A DNA stretch of 9,125 bases from contig JAEOSL010000132.1 of the NCBI GenBank assembly GCA_016840385.1, positions 1 to 9,125 on the forward strand, given 5' to 3'. A program made the position numbers and the translations under genes. Of this stretch, positions 5,662 through 9,125 are shown piece after piece (the stretch's first letter is position 1; each line of letters opens with the position of its first letter). The notes under the pieces are model-generated. The model was not told the DNA's origin. It was given only the letters and a program-made list of their open reading frames with translations, and did not search any database. This DNA is from Candidatus Thorarchaeota archaeon. GTDB taxonomy: Archaea; Asgardarchaeota; Thorarchaeia; Thorarchaeales; Thorarchaeaceae.

Positions 5662-5991
5662 ATGGCAGATTTACAGATTAAAGAAATTGTGCCCGGGTCT
5701 GGAGCATCTCCAACTCAGGGTCAGACTGTTGTTGTTCACTATACTGGATGGCTTACTGATGGAAAGAAATTCGATAGTTCAGTAGACCGAGGTGAACCTT
5801 TCGAATTTCAGATTGGTGTTGGCCAGGTCATCCAAGGATGGGACCAAGGCGTTCTCACAATGAAAGTAGGTGGTAAGAGGAAACTTACAATTCCCCCAGA
5901 ACTAGCATATGGTGACAAGGACGTCGGTGGTGGATTGATTCCTCCAAACTCAACTCTGATTTTTGAAGTTGAGCTATTGAACCTGAAGTAG
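5662..5991 (+). CDS. FKBP-type peptidyl-prolyl cis-trans isomerase, short FKBP12-like form
   Basis: 109 residues, essentially one FKBP domain from end to end and soluble, so a cytoplasmic proline isomerase and folding helper. The residues lining the human FKBP12 pocket are all recognisable: Tyr27, Phe37, Asp38, Phe47, Val56, Ile57, Trp60, Tyr83, Ile93 and Phe101, within VVHYTGWLTDGKKFDSS, QVIQGWDQG and LIPPNSTLIFEVELL. The IF (insert-in-flap) domain of SlyD-type archaeal FKBPs is missing; the flap is a short loop (YGDKDVGGGLIPP). It stands alone, with a TATA-like box 27 bases upstream and 57 bases of spacer after the GNAT remnant. The subtilase downstream has its own promoter. A role in folding the secreted neighbours is unlikely without a signal peptide. 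Identification is very secure. Confidence 0.96.
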   Translation: MADLQIKEIVPGSGASPTQGQTVVVHYTGWLTDGKKFDSSVDRGEPFEFQIGVGQVIQGWDQGVLTMKVGGKRKLTIPPELAYGDKDVGGGLIPPNSTLIFEVELLNLK

Positions 5992-6036
5992 TCGGATTCT
6001 ATTCCGAAAAAAAGAACGAAATGAATCCAAATGAAG

Positions 6037-6044
6037 CTTATATG
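6037..6044 (+). promoter_or_regulatory. TATA box of the subtilase gene
   Basis: CTTATATG is centred near 6040. Transcription about 25 bases on would begin near 6066, giving a leader of about 22 bases before the GTG at 6088. The longer open frame starts at an ATG at 6031, upstream of this box, so that ATG could not be in the message. Confidence 0.55.
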
Positions 6045-6074
6045 CTTCCTTGACTGGTACAAAATATCGCTTTT

Positions 6075-6080
6075 GAGAGG
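6075..6080 (+). promoter_or_regulatory. Shine-Dalgarno that selects the GTG start of the subtilase
   Basis: GAGAGG lies seven bases before the GTG at 6088, a good match and spacing. The residues that follow form a clean signal peptide, so this site and the TATA box agree on the start. Confidence 0.55.
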
Positions 6081-6087
6081 AATTAGG

Positions 6088-8991
6088 GTGAAGCGCGCAC
6101 TTGTACTCGTTATTCTAGTAATATCGATATTTACCATGGTCAATCCAATCGTACTGGAGCAAGACCCTGAATATACACCACTATCACATGACAATCTTGT
6201 CGAAGAATTTGTTGATAGTGGAGTACAAAATGATGTCACAGTTCGTTTTGATAGAGAACTCACTCAAGCAGAGATAGAGTACTACGAAAAGAACGGAATT
6301 AATTTTGGTGACTCTGCACAGAATGTAGGTTCGATCTACATGGCAAAGGTTTCAGATGCTGCACTAGAACATCTGAAAAATGATCCTTTCCTTGAGAGTG
6401 CTGAACCTCTACATAATCCCAAGTATCAGATACCTCGTGATATTTCAGTTCCAGGAACAGAAACCTACGCTGATTTAGCGTGGGATATGCAGGATTACTA
6501 TGGTCTCAATCTTACGGGACAAAATATCCTGATTGCAGATCTTGATACGGGAATTCAGTGGCGACATCCGGATTTCTTCTTTGCAGATGGTGGCACATAT
6601 TCGTGGCTAGATGTCGTGACTAGCCCACCTTGGCTTTTTATCAATGGAACTGATGGGATTGATCTGAATTCGAACTTTGTCATCTCACCTAATGAAACAC
6701 TCTATTCAATTGATGTCAATGGAGATGGGAACTTTGATACTGATGTCGACTGGATATATCTAGACAACGGAACCACTATCGGATCAATTGATGATGGGGA
6801 CACTTTCTTTGTTGTAGATGACATCAATAGAGATACCCAACTTAATTCAGGGGAGAATCTAATTGCTCTTAAAACTCCAAAGACAAAATATCTAGTGCAG
6901 AAGAATTTTGGCTTCACACAAGTATGGGAGCGAGGTGTAAATCTCACATCTAGTACGTTTTATGATACAGATGGTCATGGCACAGGTGTAGCGGGTATCC
7001 TGAATGGAGGACAGCTAGGATACCGAAAGTATGTTGGTGTTGCGCCAGATGCAGAAGTTATGGCTATCAATATCTTTGGTAGTGATGGATTAACTGTTGA
7101 GGAAGGTCTCTTCTGGGCGAGAGATCATGGTGCAGATGTCATACTAATCGAGGTCGGATCTTGGACCTATGAATTTCTTGATGGTTCAAGTAATGTCGAA
7201 TTGCTGATTGATTCATTAACTGCAAGTGGGATTCCAGTTATAGTCCCTGCAGGGAATCTTCAGGGAGCATGGAGGCATGCGGATAGAACAATTCCGAATA
7301 ATACACTTTGGCCTACAGGCTTCAAGGTACCTACTGCTTTGGGTGCAACTGAGTTATACCTGACTGTACTGTGTGATAAACCAGATAATAATGTGCAAGT
7401 GAACATTACCGAACCAACCTCCACAGGAACAATTGTTCATCAACTATCCTTTGGTCAAGGATACTATAATTTCCAAAGAGCGTCCACTGGCACAAATGTT
7501 ACAATTGATGCATTCATTGCCAACTCAACTAGAGGTAATAATCAGATGATTGCTATCGATATTGTAGGTACAATCAAGGACACATCATATTGGTCAATAG
7601 ATATTATACATCCACAAACAGCTCGATACCACTTTTACATTTCAGATGATGCTAGTGCATGGAGTAGTGGGGCTGAATGGAATCCTGCACATGGACTTGT
7701 TGATACTCATCTCATTACATGGCCATCAACTGCAGATACTGCAATTTCTGTAGCATCATATCATTCACGATCAATTTGGGCGACGGCAGGAACATTGGCA
7801 TCATTCTCGTCAGTGGGTCCGCGAGTTGACGGAAATCCAAAAATGTCAATTGCTGCACCTGGCGGTTGGGATATCATATCTCCCTGGTCTAGTGATTCAG
7901 CTTGGGCAACATGGTATGATAATTACGGCGGACTTGCACTTGATCCTGTATTTGGAGGGTATCGTCTTTTTAGTGGGACTTCAGCTTCAGGACCTCATGT
8001 TGCAGGAGCAGTTGCGTTATTGCTACAACTAAACCCTACATGTGGACTTGTTGCGAAGGACCTTATCGAAGTCAGTGCGTATACTGATGCATTTACTCCA
8101 GTAATCACTCCATATCCAGCGCCTGCAAATCCGATATGGGGTTATGGGAAACTGAATATTTCAAAGGCGGTTGAAGAAACGATGAAACTCCCAATTATCT
8201 GGGAATCACATCACACTCCATCTGCACCTGAATACACAGAATCCGTGATTGTAACCGCAAATGTGTCTAATGCTGATTTCGTCACATTCCAGTGGACTAA
8301 CTGTAGTGGGGCGGCATGGAAGGTCTTCAATATGACAAAATCATCAGGATTGTATACTGCATCTATTCCGCTTCACAAGTATGGTTTCCAAATCAGTTAC
8401 CAAATATGGCCTACAAACACTTCCGCTGTTGGAAATCCAATAGGAGTTGGATCGTATACGGTAACAGATTCAATCGGGCCTGTGATATCTTCTTTCACTC
8501 ACAATGCAACCGCAACTGTTGTTGACCCGACATATGTAGAGGTCGCAGCTGTAATATCGGAACCTGTGAATTCATCAGGCCTATGGGCTGTGGATATTGA
8601 ATGGACATTAGATAATTGGGTAAATACCAATTATATCACAATGGTTTCGAATGGTACACATTTTGTTGGAATGATACAGCCTTCGCCACATCCGTTCCAA
8701 GTTCAGTTCCGGGTTGTCGCCTACGATAATGCTATGAATACTGCAACAACATCAATCGTAACTTACAATGTTGTTGCGCCAACAACTACTACTACAACAA
8801 CAACGACCACAACGACCACAACGACTACAACGACAACCACAACAACAACGACCACAACTACAACAACTACAACAACCACTACAACTGGTACGGGCACAGG
8901 GAGTTGGCTTCAAGACAATCTGTATCTGGTAATCGGTGTGGGCGCTGTTGTATTGATACTAGTTTTGATTGTGTGCATTAAACGTAGATAG
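6088..8991 (+). CDS. Large secreted S8 (subtilisin-like) serine peptidase with two Ig-like domains, polythreonine stalk and membrane anchor
   Basis: 967 residues from the GTG start. Order: signal peptide (MKRALVLVILVISIF..., 1 to about 24); I9-like propeptide (about 35-105); S8 catalytic domain (about 125-690); two Ig-like domains (about 699-790 and 795-896); 35 consecutive Thr (899-933); membrane helix (about 942-964); KRR end. The catalytic triad is complete: Asp153 in LIADLDTG, His297 in DTDGHGTGVAG and Ser632 in SGTSASGPHVAG, with oxyanion Asn390 in VPAGN. Asp to His is 144 residues and Asn to Ser 242, both much longer than in subtilisin, so there are two large inserts. The first holds an EF-hand-like DVNGDGNFDTD (calcium); the second is a beta-rich segment before PSTADTAISV. 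The enzyme should act at the cell surface on external proteins or peptides and mature by removing its propeptide. A probable terminator follows. Family is certain; substrate unknown. Confidence 0.96.
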   Translation: MKRALVLVILVISIFTMVNPIVLEQDPEYTPLSHDNLVEEFVDSGVQNDVTVRFDRELTQAEIEYYEKNGINFGDSAQNVGSIYMAKVSDAALEHLKNDPFLESAEPLHNPKYQIPRDISVPGTETYADLAWDMQDYYGLNLTGQNILIADLDTGIQWRHPDFFFADGGTYSWLDVVTSPPWLFINGTDGIDLNSNFVISPNETLYSIDVNGDGNFDTDVDWIYLDNGTTIGSIDDGDTFFVVDDINRDTQLNSGENLIALKTPKTKYLVQKNFGFTQVWERGVNLTSSTFYDTDGHGTGVAGILNGGQLGYRKYVGVAPDAEVMAINIFGSDGLTVEEGLFWARDHGADVILIEVGSWTYEFLDGSSNVELLIDSLTASGIPVIVPAGNLQGAWRHADRTIPNNTLWPTGFKVPTALGATELYLTVLCDKPDNNVQVNITEPTSTGTIVHQLSFGQGYYNFQRASTGTNVTIDAFIANSTRGNNQMIAIDIVGTIKDTSYWSIDIIHPQTARYHFYISDDASAWSSGAEWNPAHGLVDTHLITWPSTADTAISVASYHSRSIWATAGTLASFSSVGPRVDGNPKMSIAAPGGWDIISPWSSDSAWATWYDNYGGLALDPVFGGYRLFSGTSASGPHVAGAVALLLQLNPTCGLVAKDLIEVSAYTDAFTPVITPYPAPANPIWGYGKLNISKAVEETMKLPIIWESHHTPSAPEYTESVIVTANVSNADFVTFQWTNCSGAAWKVFNMTKSSGLYTASIPLHKYGFQISYQIWPTNTSAVGNPIGVGSYTVTDSIGPVISSFTHNATATVVDPTYVEVAAVISEPVNSSGLWAVDIEWTLDNWVNTNYITMVSNGTHFVGMIQPSPHPFQVQFRVVAYDNAMNTATTSIVTYNVVAPTTTTTTTTTTTTTTTTTTTTTTTTTTTTTTTTTTTGTGTGSWLQDNLYLVIGVGAVVLILVLIVCIKRR
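8782..8886 (+). repeat. Run of 35 consecutive threonine codons
   Basis: The tract uses all four Thr codons (ACA 17, ACT 8, ACG 5, ACC 5) without interruption, so it is held at protein level rather than being a simple trinucleotide expansion. It forms a stalk between the second Ig-like domain and the membrane helix and is a likely O-glycosylation zone. At DNA level the coding strand is almost free of G, and the repeat may be prone to length change. Confidence 0.9.
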
Positions 8992-9006
8992 AACAAATGA
9001 AAGAGG

Positions 9007-9052
9007 CTTGAGACTTTCGAGTCTTGGGCTTCTTCTCTATTCTTTTTCCTTT
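9007..9052 (+). terminator. Probable transcription terminator after the subtilase gene
   Basis: Starting 15 bases after the stop codon, 9007-9015 pairs with 9020-9028 around a TTCG loop. AGACT/AGTCT is perfect and three of the outer pairs are G-T wobbles. A pyrimidine-rich run with TTCTTTTTCCTTT follows, which suits archaeal termination at T-rich DNA. Confidence 0.45.
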
Positions 9053-9125
9053 GAACAGCAATCGATTATGTATCTTGATAATCTCAGAAATGTCCCTGTT
9101 CCTTTTTGCTCTTTTGAGCCTCACG

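Noticed and set aside
5993..6009. TCGGA...TCCGA hairpin after FKBP as a terminator
   Set aside because: The stem is only five pairs and is followed by a run of A rather than T on the plus strand.
5808..6263. Minus-strand frame of 151 codons across FKBP and the start of the subtilase
   Set aside because: It overlaps two well-supported plus-strand genes, is Ser/Thr-rich without recognisable domains, and has no start signals.
8782..8886. ACN repeat as a CRISPR or non-coding microsatellite
   Set aside because: There are no spacers, the reading frame is maintained, and all four Thr codons are mixed, so it is a coding stalk.

Overview
The window looks like a piece of an archaeal chromosome, most likely from an Asgard-type lineage such as Thorarchaeota, or another archaeon with many large secreted surface proteins. 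Lineage is an inference. It rests on TATA-like boxes at plausible archaeal spacing before several genes, a clan CD/C13 (legumain-type) peptidase, a NosD-like beta-helix protein, and two surface proteins that both end in an Ig-like domain, a threonine stalk, one membrane helix and Lys-Arg-Arg. The DNA leans to A+T throughout and shows no obvious compositional island. No rRNA, tRNA, CRISPR array or insertion sequence is visible, and no gene-free stretch exceeds about 300 bases.

Layout, left to right. Positions 1-40 may hold the first codons of a minus-strand gene that runs off the left edge, with a strong Shine-Dalgarno. Three complete minus-strand genes follow when read leftward from about 4587: a 258-residue GNAT acetyltransferase (3811-4587), a membrane-anchored C13 peptidase (2467-3732) and a right-handed beta-helix surface protein (223-2340). 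The region 4588-4792 is a divergent promoter region. To its right, on the plus strand, are a short flavodoxin (4793-5251), an N-terminally truncated second GNAT (5311-5604), a small FKBP12-like peptidyl-prolyl isomerase (5662-5991) and a large secreted S8 subtilase (6088-8991). The subtilase is followed by a probable terminator.

The genes fall into two groups. The beta-helix protein, the C13 peptidase and the subtilase are predicted to act outside the membrane, two of them on threonine-rich stalks; together they suggest a cell-surface adhesion, processing and proteolysis neighbourhood. The two GNATs, the flavodoxin and FKBP look like cytoplasmic housekeeping or stress functions, with no clear shared pathway.

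Most worth a second look: the OB-like/C13 fusion, the shared stalk-and-tail architecture, the large insertions in the subtilase catalytic domain, an uninterrupted run of 35 threonines, and a 43-bp direct repeat (42/43 identical) that brackets the flavodoxin gene and reaches into the broken GNAT. For three genes the TATA position or Shine-Dalgarno supports a start downstream of the longest open frame, and I used those starts. I saw no system that I could call clearly new; the repeat-bracketed segment and the surface protease cluster are the best candidates.
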